Source: Oxobacter pfennigii (GTDB lineage Bacteria > Bacillota > Clostridia > Clostridiales > Oxobacteraceae). From it: a stretch of 64,000 bases of DNA. Below, piece by piece: positions 1 through 10,107 of the stretch. A model generated the notes under the pieces. It saw only the letters and a program-made list of their open reading frames with translations. It had not been told where the DNA came from and made no database searches. The stretch is from NCBI RefSeq assembly GCF_001317355.1, contig NZ_LKET01000051.1:186001-250000 (forward strand), given 5' to 3'. The stretch's first letter is position 1; each line of letters begins with the position of its first letter. A program made the translations under genes and the position numbers.

Positions 1-62
1 TAAAGATAATGATCCTAGAAAAACAAGTAAGTATTTTTTAATCGAATATAATTCCAACTATG

Positions 63-112
63 CTACCTCCTATCAAAATAGAACAGGAGGTAGGTGACTA
101 TTTCACCTACCT
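63..112 (-). terminator. competing hairpins downstream of katG
   Basis: Two inverted repeats share one arm. AGGTAGGTGA (88-97) pairs with TCACCTACCT (103-112) over a 5-base loop, and CTACCTCCT (63-71) can instead pair with AGGAGGTAG (85-93). On the minus strand the first hairpin lies about 65 bases after the katG stop and is followed by a weak T-rich stretch. It probably ends the perR-katG transcript, but the U-tract is poor. I see no gene in 1-176. Confidence 0.35.
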
Positions 113-176
113 GCCTCTCAGCCGAGTAAGCAAGAGGGGCCTCAAGCTTCTCGAAATACGCGATGTAAAGTTTATT

Positions 177-2393
<2,217 letters not shown>

Positions 2394-2404
2394 TTATTTA
2401 TATT

Positions 2405-2815
2405 TTAAAGGCATCTTGGACAGACGCCTTTGAAATATACATTTTTATCATTAATCCTGAAGTTGATCAAATCTTCCGATGCCAATGAATCTATATCAAT
2501 ACTGAAATTATATATTGTCCCACAGCACTCACACTTAAAATGTCCATGGTTTTCAACTATAATGTCATATCTGGCTTCATTGTCCTCAATATTAATCACT
2601 CTTACCAAACCCGCCTCCACCAGTATTCTCAATGTGTTGTAAACCGTTGTTTTCGAAAGTGTTGATATGTCCTTATGCAAGTCTGTAAATATCATATCTA
2701 CCGTAGGATGACATTGATTTTTAACCAGATATTCTAAAACCTTTAATCTTTGATGCGAAAGCTGAATGTTTTTAACCTTTAATTCTTTCTTCAAATCTTC
2801 AAATGAGGGTTTCAT
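2405..2815 (-). CDS. perR: peroxide-responsive repressor PerR (Fur family)
   Basis: Fur-family metalloregulator of 136 residues with an N-terminal winged helix (STLSKTTVYNTLRILVEAGLV is the recognition region) and a C-terminal dimerisation/metal domain. Two CxxC pairs (CECC near residue 97 and CPRC at the C-terminus) form the structural zinc site. The asparagine/aspartate- and histidine-rich segment (ENHGHFKC) matches the PerR regulatory metal site. Position directly upstream of katG, behind a Per-box-like operator, supports PerR rather than Fur or Zur. The ATG at 2815 is preferred over a GTG 9 bases upstream because AAAGGA is better spaced from it. Confidence 0.9.
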   Translation of the reverse strand: MKPSFEDLKKELKVKNIQLSHQRLKVLEYLVKNQCHPTVDMIFTDLHKDISTLSKTTVYNTLRILVEAGLVRVINIEDNEARYDIIVENHGHFKCECCGTIYNFSIDIDSLASEDLINFRINDKNVYFKGVCPRCL

Positions 2816-2858
2816 TTGAATCACATCCTTTACTCAAATAAAAGGAATTGATATATAT

Positions 2859-2873
2859 TTGTAATGATTACAA
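2859..2873. promoter_or_regulatory. Per box (PerR operator)
   Basis: TTGTAATGATTACAA is a perfect 7-1-7 inverted repeat. It differs from the Bacillus Per-box consensus TTATAATNATTATAA by one symmetric change in each arm. It lies about 22 bases downstream of the -10 box of the perR-katG promoter, where bound PerR would block transcription of its own operon. Confidence 0.85.
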
Positions 2874-2894
2874 AATTGATATTGTTATAATTGT

Positions 2895-2923
2895 ATTATA
2901 CTGATTAAAAATGTTCAAATCAA
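2895..2923 (-). promoter_or_regulatory. promoter of perR-katG
   Basis: On the minus strand a -35 box TTGATT (2918-2923), a 17-base spacer and a perfect -10 box TATAAT (2895-2900) precede the Per box. This is a standard sigma-A arrangement. Confidence 0.75.
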
Positions 2924-2973
2924 TCAAAAATATTAAAAAATTAATTTTTTAATATTCACATAATCCGCAGGGT

Positions 2974-3705
2974 TCATCTAAGATTGACTTTTAAGGCAGG
3001 GCGCACGCCATAACCGGCTATACTGTTATTCCCATAGCTGCGAATACTGGAATTTGTACCGATAAAATATGCGCGGGAAGGTTTATTCCCTTGGGTCCGC
3101 AGCCACCACCAGGCACAGCCAACTTCTTCGCCGTTTCTGATTATATAGTTATTTTTATTTGTTTTATCGTACGGACGTAATTTGCATCCATCGGGTTTTT
3201 TCAATTTAGCAAAGTCCGTTCCAACAGTACGCCGCAAATCCTTGCCTTGTTTATCAGATGTATCCTTTATCTCATTAACACTAAGCAGGAAAACCTTGTC
3301 CTCCGTATCAGGGGTGTCTTCTCCGTTGTCCGTGCAATGAGCCGTTTTTATTAATTTCTTTTCTTCGGCGGTAAATGCAGTGTTATAGAATTCACCGTTG
3401 AGCCATTTGCGCAAATCGCAGTCATGCCACGTAATATCCACGCAATCATACCATGTAATATCCATGGTCCTGCCGTGATACCGCCTGCAGTCTAAAATAT
3501 CCTCGCTCAAGATAAACAGCTCATTTCCTGAATTCTGCAGCACCCGCCATTTTATTGGTGTTGCATCAGCTCCGCTTGCAGTCTGCGGATAAGTGCCAAA
3601 AGTAATGATTTCTCCTGGCTTTGCATTCCGGTAACATTCAACTATTTGCAAATCATTCTCCTCCTTCATAGTATATAAATTATCTTTGCTTGTCATTACA
3701 CTCAT
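2974..3705 (-). CDS. DUF6273 domain protein
   Basis: Protein of up to 243 residues made of one DUF6273 domain: it opens with GEIITFGTYPQT, contains IKWRVL and DLRKWLNGEFYNTAFT, and ends with WWLRTQG and GVRPALKVNL. The domain is common in Clostridia, often fused to larger surface or phage-like proteins; its function is unknown. No signal peptide or membrane segment is visible. The start is uncertain: the ATG at 3705 has only a weak ribosome site, while GGAGGAG stands 6 bases before an in-frame TTG at 3651, just ahead of the domain. It lies 42 bases downstream of an immunity-like gene on the same strand. Confidence 0.75.
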   Translation of the reverse strand: MSVMTSKDNLYTMKEENDLQIVECYRNAKPGEIITFGTYPQTASGADATPIKWRVLQNSGNELFILSEDILDCRRYHGRTMDITWYDCVDITWHDCDLRKWLNGEFYNTAFTAEEKKLIKTAHCTDNGEDTPDTEDKVFLLSVNEIKDTSDKQGKDLRRTVGTDFAKLKKPDGCKLRPYDKTNKNNYIIRNGEEVGCAWWWLRTQGNKPSRAYFIGTNSSIRSYGNNSIAGYGVRPALKVNLR

Positions 3706-3747
3706 AATCTCACGGTGAACCTGAATTTATAACGCTAGATTTTTTTA

Positions 3748-4233
3748 TTAAACACTCTTCATTAATTCTATTTGGATTTTTCTTTCTTTGCTTACTTCCT
3801 CTAAATTTTTTGGATACATTAAATTAATTAAAGTTATTGCATAATCTGAAGCTATTAAAGCATGTCTCTTCACATGAGGAGTAGCAGCAACCTGCCCCAT
3901 AACCCTTAAAACCTTTACTTTTATGGGGTCTTTTTCCTCACGGGCTAACTTGTGTATCTTATCAGCTACATCCCTTGCCTCCTGGAACCTTGCTTTTCCT
4001 TCCTGCCATTTCCTATTGATATCAAAACATTCATTAATTGCATCACAAGGTTGTATATTGGTTAAATCTAAAATATGTTGTGCTAACAGCAGGCTGTAAC
4101 ATGAAATAGCCTTATGGCTATGACTTTTACTGTCAAACGCAGCAATAAGTTCATCTTTTAACTCAGTAATATCATCAATTTTCTTTATTATTCCTACATC
4201 ACCCATATAACTATCTTTCTTTCCGCCTCTCAT
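3748..4233 (-). CDS. Imm5-like putative immunity protein
   Basis: 161-residue, largely helical soluble protein. The C-terminal stretch with HVKRHALIASDYAI resembles the Imm5-like putative immunity family known from bacterial toxin loci, which keeps a similar histidine/alanine-rich helix. I recognise the family only from this pattern, so the call is tentative. No toxin gene is obvious beside it: downstream is the DUF6273 gene, upstream a 45-codon reading frame whose stop overlaps this start (ATGA). Confidence 0.5.
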   Translation of the reverse strand: MRGGKKDSYMGDVGIIKKIDDITELKDELIAAFDSKSHSHKAISCYSLLLAQHILDLTNIQPCDAINECFDINRKWQEGKARFQEARDVADKIHKLAREEKDPIKVKVLRVMGQVAATPHVKRHALIASDYAITLINLMYPKNLEEVSKERKIQIELMKSV

Positions 4234-4367
4234 AATTGCACCCCTTTAAATTTTTGGTTTATTAATTCACTTATATAGTTAATCATTTCCTTCGTATTAC
4301 TCTCAACCTCAGACAGGGAGGACAACAACCGCTCATCGCGCTCCCCTATTTCTTCAGATAAAATCAT
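4230..4367 (-). CDS. small hypothetical protein, 45 aa
   Basis: Short frame starting ATG (4365-4367) with AGGA 8 bases upstream and ending in TGA overlapping the next ATG by 4 bases, the pattern of translational coupling. The product is very polar and probably a single amphipathic helix (ERDERLLSSLSEVESNTKEM). I do not recognise it. It could be a real small partner of the immunity-like protein or the tail of a decayed larger gene. Confidence 0.4.
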   Translation of the reverse strand: MILSEEIGERDERLLSSLSEVESNTKEMINYISELINQKFKGVQL

Positions 4368-4854
4368 AATTTAAGTCCTGATGCCTTTAGCTATCATTTA
4401 GTATTTATTCTATTTTAATATTATTTAGCTTATTTATTGATTTGCCTTTATTGACAGACTGTTCTCTGGGTTTCTGATAATTTTGATTAATACTCTCAAG
4501 TATTAATTTATTCAAGCTATTGGACATTTCTGATAGTAGATGGGGCAATATTTTTTCTGCAGTATTAACTTATATTTTATTATATTTTTAATAAATACCT
4601 CATTTGCCATACCGGAGTGTTATTTCCTCTTAAAGCTTTAAAGATATAAGAATAGTTATAGAAAATTGGTTTGTCAACGCTGTGTATGAAGAGATATTCA
4701 CCAATTCTCAAGCACTAGTGATTTTCATAGAATTATCTTCAAGAAAAAAGCATATTGAAATAATCTGAACCGATAGAACTGTCAAAAGAATTTGGTTATG
4801 TTTAGCATGTTCCAAGAATAGAATCATATAAAATACTTCTTAGAGGTATGGTAT
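4368..4854. other. AT-rich intergenic region
   Basis: No convincing gene on either strand. The region must hold the promoter of the amine oxidase on the right and that of the immunity-like cluster on the left. I see no clear inverted repeat of terminator type. Confidence 0.5.
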
Positions 4855-6561
4855 ATGTATTTTACTCACAAGGTATCCAAAGCTCCTCTTCAGGTCCCTA
4901 ATAACCCTACTGACGCACAAAGATATGAAATGGTTAAGGAATCACTGGTTAAGGAAGGCAGGCCTGAAGACTATGAATATATAATCAAAAGCCTAAGTCC
5001 GCCCCCTGATATAGCAGCTTATGCAACACCGGGGCAATATAAAGGTACTAAGGTTGCAGTCGTAGGGGCTGGCGTTGCAGGGCTGACTGCTGCCTTTGAG
5101 CTTAGGAAGCTTGGCTTTGATATAACTATATTTGAAGCGGAAGATGAAAGAATCGGAGGCAGGATATACACTCATTATTTTGACAAAGGCAAGAAAATTT
5201 ATGGTGAGCTCGGAGCAGGGCGTATCCCAGCATCTCATGAAGCGGTCTGGCATTATATCAATCTATTCAATTTAAACACTACAAAAATCACCGGTGAAAA
5301 AGGTGATACCTTTGTACATGTAAGAGGTATAAGAGCAAGAAATAACCCTAAGGATATAATGGAAAAGATTTACCCCATGTTTAACCTCACCCCATCAGAA
5401 AGAAATATTCCATGGCCTGAGCTTTATAACCGAGTGCTATATAAAGCTTTAAAAAGTTTAAGTCCCGAGTTAAGATCAGAGCTTTTATTAGTAAGTCCCC
5501 AGCTTCCTCCTGAATATGTCAATACTGTTACCATAACTGTACGTCAGGGATTAAAAAATGCCGGGTTAAGTGACGCTGCAATCGAACTTATTACGAGCCT
5601 TAGCCCAACGGTTAATGCATTCATAGAAGGTTCTTTCTATACCGAGCTCGTAACAAACTATGCCGTATTTACTGAAAATACCTATGAAATAGATGGAGGG
5701 ATGATAACCCTCCCGCTTGCCTTCTATAAATCGCTGACCTCAGATAACCCCCAAGAATATAAACTTCCAAGGCATGTACTCGGAAAAGTCACCTTTAAAA
5801 TGGGATGCTATGTTGGGAGGGTCTACAAGTCCGACAAAGATAAAAAGGTTATATTAAGGTATCTTACCGAGACTTATCCTGTAATCAACCATGAAGAATT
5901 TGACTATGTATTTTTCACTATACCTCTGACAACGCTGAGAAAAATGTCCTTACATCCACCATTCTCGAATGAAATGATGGAGGCAATAAGAGAAGTTAAT
6001 TATGTGGATGCTCAAAAGACACTTTTCCTATGCAATGAACGTTTTTGGGAAAGGCAGGGGATAACAGGCGGAACTTCAAATACTGATCTGCTTATCCAAT
6101 CAATTATGTATCCGTCAGACCGTTCACAATGTCATCAAAATACGACTGGTATAAATATCAATTGCAATCCTAATAGGCCCGGTGTACTTACAGCTTCATA
6201 TAACATTGGTAGCGATGCAGTAAGGTTAGGTAATTTTCTGACTCATCGCTTTAGATTAATAAAACGGCAAGTTGAATTAACCCAGGGCCTACCTGAGAAT
6301 TACCTTGATAATGTGGTAATTAATTATAAGACTATTGATTGGGACAGAAATCAATGGATTACAGGAGCATTTGTCAATTTCCTACCCGGACAGGGGAGAC
6401 TTTTTCTATTCGATATGTTAAAGCCTGAATATGAAAACAGGATATATTTTGCCGGAGAAGCATACTATCCTCCAAATGGATGGATTCAAGCTGCCGTTAA
6501 TTCAGCCATGATTGCCGTTAATGCACTGGCATACTATCTGAAAGCCTATGGATATAAATAA
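4855..6561 (+). CDS. flavin-containing amine oxidase
   Basis: 568-residue FAD-dependent amine oxidase, likely oxidising an amino acid or amine with release of ammonia. After a leader of about 65 residues comes the dinucleotide-binding fold VVGAGVAGLTAAFEL and, about 25 residues on, the FAD ribose glutamate and GGRIYTHYF motif. The C-terminal FAD motif is YFAGEAYYPPNGWIQAAVNSA. The middle (residues about 120-450) is the variable substrate domain, so the substrate cannot be read. AGAGGT is 7 bases before the ATG. The gene stands alone, convergent with the next. L-amino-acid oxidase and tryptophan-monooxygenase-like enzymes are the nearest relatives I can suggest. Confidence 0.85.
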   Translation: MYFTHKVSKAPLQVPNNPTDAQRYEMVKESLVKEGRPEDYEYIIKSLSPPPDIAAYATPGQYKGTKVAVVGAGVAGLTAAFELRKLGFDITIFEAEDERIGGRIYTHYFDKGKKIYGELGAGRIPASHEAVWHYINLFNLNTTKITGEKGDTFVHVRGIRARNNPKDIMEKIYPMFNLTPSERNIPWPELYNRVLYKALKSLSPELRSELLLVSPQLPPEYVNTVTITVRQGLKNAGLSDAAIELITSLSPTVNAFIEGSFYTELVTNYAVFTENTYEIDGGMITLPLAFYKSLTSDNPQEYKLPRHVLGKVTFKMGCYVGRVYKSDKDKKVILRYLTETYPVINHEEFDYVFFTIPLTTLRKMSLHPPFSNEMMEAIREVNYVDAQKTLFLCNERFWERQGITGGTSNTDLLIQSIMYPSDRSQCHQNTTGININCNPNRPGVLTASYNIGSDAVRLGNFLTHRFRLIKRQVELTQGLPENYLDNVVINYKTIDWDRNQWITGAFVNFLPGQGRLFLFDMLKPEYENRIYFAGEAYYPPNGWIQAAVNSAMIAVNALAYYLKAYGYK

Positions 6562-6610
6562 TAAATTATGCTGTCTTATAAAGCGGGCTGCGGCAGAAAG
6601 GCAGAATTAA

Positions 6611-6636
6611 AAAGGGCTGCATTTTAAGCAGCCTTT
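6611..6636. terminator. terminator between convergent genes
   Basis: The stem AAAGGGCTGC / GCAGCCTTT has one bulged G and a 7-base loop. It sits between the amine oxidase stop and the stop of the convergent PNPOx-fold gene, with A/T-rich flanks on both sides, so it can serve both strands. Confidence 0.6.
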
Positions 6637-6653
6637 CTGAAGAAGTATTAAAG

Positions 6654-7034
6654 TTAAAATGTTTCCTTCGGCTCGTTGAAGGATTCGATTGTTCCAGATA
6701 CCTCGGAGAAATAAAAGACCTCAAAAATACCGTCGTCGGCCTCATACATCTGAACGGGACGCAGCTTTAAAAATTCAGCTCTGGCCTCATTCCTGTCGTC
6801 ACGGACAAGAGTACCGGTAATACGGAACCATTTTCCGCTGACCATGCCGCTGATTTCAACCTTAGGATTTTTAAGAAGCTGCTGGAATACCTTTTTAGTG
6901 TTGTTCATGCATATGTAAGTTTTGCCATCAAATTCAACGGCTGCACCGAAGGGTCGGACACGGGGCTGATCGCCGTCCATGGTGGCTATGTAGAAAGTTT
7001 TAGCCTGCTGTAAAATTTCTGTAGCTTTATTCAT
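6654..7034 (-). CDS. pyridoxamine 5'-phosphate oxidase-fold protein
   Basis: 126-residue split-barrel flavin-binding protein of the PNPOx-like/NimC group. Features are the N-terminal IATMDGDQPRVRPFG strand and the middle VEISGMVSGKWFRITG. Such small proteins bind FMN or a related cofactor and often act on unknown electron acceptors; this one is too short to be the true vitamin-B6 oxidase. The ATG at 7034 is chosen over one 18 bases upstream because AAAGGA overlaps that earlier start and is correctly placed for this one. Monocistronic. Confidence 0.8.
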   Translation of the reverse strand: MNKATEILQQAKTFYIATMDGDQPRVRPFGAAVEFDGKTYICMNNTKKVFQQLLKNPKVEISGMVSGKWFRITGTLVRDDRNEARAEFLKLRPVQMYEADDGIFEVFYFSEVSGTIESFNEPKETF

Positions 7035-7176
7035 TGAAACGCATCCTTTCAAATTATATTCTTTGCATGACTGGGCCTGACGTTTTTACTTTCTGATTTG
7101 ACTTTATTGTACTTGAGTGCTGATATTTAATCAAGCAGGGAAAATATTCTTTAATACACATACGAGCATATTAAAC

Positions 7177-7794
7177 TTAAGACACTCCAAGGAGCCAGTC
7201 AACGACATGAAACTGCCGGATGCCGCCATAGTTGGCTGAGCGTGGTATCTCATCCATGGCAATAAGAATCTTAGGATGATAATCCGGTATCTTCTGCAGC
7301 GGTTCAAGCTCGCGTCTACGGGTGTTTTCATCCAATACACTTGCAGAAACCTGATAGTACGTTATTCCATCTTTGCTCTCTGCAACAAAATCAACCTCTT
7401 TTTGTGACAGCTTTCCTATGGTCACCTTATTGCCCCGTCTTTTAAGCTCAAGAAAAACAATATTCTCCAAAACATGGCCCATATCGGATGAAGATGTGCT
7501 GAGCTTTGGTTCTCTAAGCCCGTTGTCCACGGCATAATACTTGCCTATTGTTTTTAAATGCTGCCTGCTTCTGATATCATAACGGTCCACTTTATAAAAC
7601 ATATAACTGCCGCACAATGCATTAAGATATTTATCAACTGTGTTGATATAAAGACGAAACAGTGTGGATTTGCCGCATCTTCGAACACCGGATATAACCT
7701 TAATTACCTGATGCTCTCTCCAGTCTTTAAGCCAGTCTAAATATACCTGCCTTTGAACCAATTTTCCCCGGCATATAAAGTCACCTACTTTCAT
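7177..7794 (-). pseudogene. AAA_14/DUF4143 ATPase with internal deletion
   Basis: The frame joins the two ends of a COG1373-type ATPase. The N-terminus carries the Walker A region VISGVRRCGKSTLF. The C-terminus, from about residue 83 (IGKYYAVDNGLRE, then HVLENIVFLELKRRG and KEVDFVAESKDGITYYQVS), is the DUF4143 nuclease-like half. Full-length members have about 400 residues; here only 205 remain and the Walker B, sensor and linker parts are gone. The join is in frame and the reading stays open, so this is a deletion derivative, probably inactive as an ATPase. Confidence 0.75.
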
Positions 7795-8051
7795 GAACTA
7801 TTATGACATAAGTGATTTAATTTACATAGTTTTTTCAAAATTTAAAGAAATCATTGATTTAATACAAGTAAATATCTCCATTATTTCAATACATGGTAGC
7901 CACTTAATTGCATGGGGATTAATAAAGACTATCTTAAGGATTAAAACGCAAATGAATTTCATCTATATGATAGCGACAGACCTGAATATAAAGAACTTAT
8001 AGATGAAATCACACTACAAGTGATGGAAGGCGTTATGGACTTAACACAAAG
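7795..8051 (+). other. decayed coding remnants
   Basis: No intact gene. From 7945 to 8055 a frame without a start codon, following a TAA, reads like protein (HLYDSDRPEYKELIDEITL) and ends at a TGA that overlaps the ATG of the next small frame. I cannot identify the parent gene. Confidence 0.35.
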
Positions 8052-8228
8052 ATGAGGGAAATGGAAAATTACATTCATCCTAATTTGATAAATGAAAAAT
8101 TTGGTATAGAACTCAGCAAAGATTTATCAGAATGGGTAACATTTGATATCTCACAGTTTTTAAAAGACAAAGTAAAACTGGATATGCAAGATATAGCACA
8201 AAGGAAAAAACTATACAGCCTATATTGA
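8052..8228 (+). CDS. small hypothetical protein, 58 aa
   Basis: Short frame overlapping the preceding remnant by ATGA. The product starts MREMENYIHPNLINEKFG and is polar and helical, without membrane segments. No clear ribosome site exists apart from coupling to the upstream remnant. It may be the last piece of a degraded operon rather than a working gene. Confidence 0.3.
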   Translation: MREMENYIHPNLINEKFGIELSKDLSEWVTFDISQFLKDKVKLDMQDIAQRKKLYSLY

Positions 8229-8382
8229 ATCGTAAAGCATCTAAAAAAATGACGAAAGAACATTTAAAAGATATTAATGCTTATAAGTAAAAAGTTGGTT
8301 TAACGAAATTAGAAAAATATATGAGCCGTAATAACAATTCATTCTATCATACGATAAAAAATCATTTCACTATTCATAGTAT

Positions 8383-8411
8383 AAAAAGAATCGTTAGTAA
8401 CGATTCTTTTT
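8383..8411 (-). terminator. terminator of tRNA-Thr
   Basis: A perfect 13-base stem AAAAAGAATCGTT / AACGATTCTTTTT with a 3-base loop begins 3 bases past the encoded CCA of the tRNA gene. On the minus strand it ends in a run of T. Confidence 0.85.
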
Positions 8412-8413
8412 CA

Positions 8414-8488
8414 TGGAGCTGGTGGTGGGAATCGAACCCACGGCCTGCTCATTACGAGTGAGCTGCTCTGCCCCTGAGCCACACCAGC
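8414..8488 (-). tRNA. tRNA-Thr (anticodon CGT), CCA encoded
   Basis: The minus strand folds into a full cloverleaf: acceptor stem GCTGGTG/CACCAGC, D arm GCTC/GAGC, anticodon stem GCTCA/TGAGC with loop CTCGTAA (anticodon CGT), T arm GTGGG/CCCAC with TTCGATT, discriminator T and an encoded CCA (8414-8416). Reads ACG threonine codons. Confidence 0.95.
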
Positions 8489-8636
8489 ATATCAATATAT
8501 AAATTTATACCCTAACATATATATTATTAATCAAACGCTCATCTGAGTCAATATCAATCCTCTGCATTCCTGAAAGCATATGTAAATTCATGCTGATTTT
8601 ATACTGACAATAAAGATTCTCTGACGCCTCATCTAT

Positions 8637-8650
8637 ATTTCCCGGGAAAT
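8637..8650. promoter_or_regulatory. Noc-binding site (perfect match)
   Basis: ATTTCCCGGGAAAT is identical to the 14-base palindromic binding site of Bacillus subtilis Noc. It lies in the non-coding gap between tRNA-Thr and dnaB, about 47 kb from the noc gene in this window. The gap 8489-8685 holds no other convincing feature. Confidence 0.75.
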
Positions 8651-8685
8651 CTATTTGAATAAGTTTATGGTTATATAAGCATAAA

Positions 8686-8728
8686 AGATACAAACATAAA
8701 AGGATGCTATTCTTTTATGTTTGTATCT
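8686..8728 (-). terminator. terminator of the dnaB operon
   Basis: A perfect 17-base inverted repeat (left arm 8686-8702, right arm 8712-8728) with a 9-base loop lies 48 bases after the dnaB stop. On the minus strand the stem is followed by TTTTATG. The stem is A/T-rich but long. Confidence 0.75.
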
Positions 8729-8775
8729 ATATATTTATATTATACTAAAGGTTCCGCACAGTTGTCACCGTAACG

Positions 8776-10107
8776 CTAATGCCCAAAACTCCTGTCCAAA
8801 CTTGAAAATTTGGTGTACTGTCCGTTGAAGAACAATTCAACGGTGCCGGTGGGGCCGTTTCTTTGCTTTGCTATGATGACTTCGGCGATGTTTTTCTTGT
8901 CGGTCTCTTTGTTATAATATTCATCCCTGTATAAAAAGCATACGACGTCAGCGTCCTGCTCTATGGAGCCGGATTCCCTTAAGTCACTCAGCATGGGCCG
9001 GTGGTCTGCCCTTGCTTCGGGGGCACGGGATAACTGGGACAGTGCGATTACCGGGGATTCCATTTCCTTTGCCAGGGCTTTAAGTGAGCGGGAAATTTCC
9101 GAAACCTCCTGCTGCCTGTTTTCGGTCTTTCCTTTGCCCTGCATAAGCTGAAGGTAGTCTATTATTATAAGGTCAAGGCCGTGCTCGATTTTCAGCCTTC
9201 TGCACTTTGACCTCATCTCGGTAATGGAAATGCCAGGGGAATCATCTATAAATATCTTGGCTGAGGCTAATGGTCCTGCCGAGCGGGCCAATTTTGCCCA
9301 GTCCTCGTCCTCCAAGTTACCTGTCCTTAATTTCAGCATGTCTATGTTTGCCTCGGAGCACAGCATTCTCTGTACCAGCTGCTCCTTTGACATTTCAAGG
9401 CTGAATATTGCCACGCTGTAGGGATGGCGGGTGGCGGCATACTGGCCTATGTTGATTGCAAAAGCCGTCTTTCCCATACTGGGCCTGGCGGCGACGAGTA
9501 TCATATCACCCTTTTGCATGCCCGAGGTCTTTCGGTCTAAGTCAACAAAGCCGGTGGGAACGCCTGTCAGTTCCCCCTTGCTTTTATAAAGCTTCTCTAT
9601 ATTGTCAAAGCTTCTCTCTAAAACCTTGCTTATGGGCTCAAAGTCGTGTTCCATGGCTTTTTGTGAGATATCAAATATAGCCTTTTCGGCGCTCTCCAAA
9701 ATTGCCGGAACCTCGTCGTTTTCGGAATAGCATTTATCCATAAGCTCGGAGGAGGTCTTTATAAGATTCCTCAGTGTTGATTTTTCCTCAACTATTTTTG
9801 CGTAATATTTAATATTTGCAGTGGTAGGAACAGATGCAGCCAGATTTGAAAGATAGGTAAGGCCGCCTATGGCGTCAAGTATGCCTTTTGTCCTTAAGCT
9901 TTCAACCAGCGTTACCAGATCCACCGGCTCGTCACGGTTATATAATTCAATTATGGTATCGAATATACGGCCGTGGGCTTCCTTGTAAAAATCCTCTCCC
10001 CTTAGAATTTCTGCTGCAGAGGATATGGCATTTTTATCAAGGAGCATAGCTCCTATAACCGACTGCTCCGCCTCCATATTATTAGGAGGAATCTTAAGTA
10101 TATCCAT
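8776..10107 (-). CDS. dnaB: replicative DNA helicase DnaB
   Basis: Hexameric 5'-3' helicase that unwinds DNA at the replication fork (DnaC in Bacillus nomenclature). The 443 residues show the N-terminal collar domain (NNMEAEQSVIGAML), a linker, and the RecA-like domain from about 180 with Walker A ARPSMGKTA near 207-215, Walker B LIIIDYLQLM, and the C-terminal RESGSIEQDADVV and AKQRNGPTGTVEL motifs. Its start shares one base with the lonC stop (TAATG), so it is translated as the last gene of the rplI-lonC-dnaB group. Confidence 0.98.
   Translation of the reverse strand: MDILKIPPNNMEAEQSVIGAMLLDKNAISSAAEILRGEDFYKEAHGRIFDTIIELYNRDEPVDLVTLVESLRTKGILDAIGGLTYLSNLAASVPTTANIKYYAKIVEEKSTLRNLIKTSSELMDKCYSENDEVPAILESAEKAIFDISQKAMEHDFEPISKVLERSFDNIEKLYKSKGELTGVPTGFVDLDRKTSGMQKGDMILVAARPSMGKTAFAINIGQYAATRHPYSVAIFSLEMSKEQLVQRMLCSEANIDMLKLRTGNLEDEDWAKLARSAGPLASAKIFIDDSPGISITEMRSKCRRLKIEHGLDLIIIDYLQLMQGKGKTENRQQEVSEISRSLKALAKEMESPVIALSQLSRAPEARADHRPMLSDLRESGSIEQDADVVCFLYRDEYYNKETDKKNIAEVIIAKQRNGPTGTVELFFNGQYTKFSSLDRSFGH

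Noticed and set aside
8505-8693. 62-codon minus-strand frame between tRNA-Thr and dnaB
   Set aside because: No ribosome site or protein-like composition, and it overlaps both the Noc site and the dnaB terminator hairpin.
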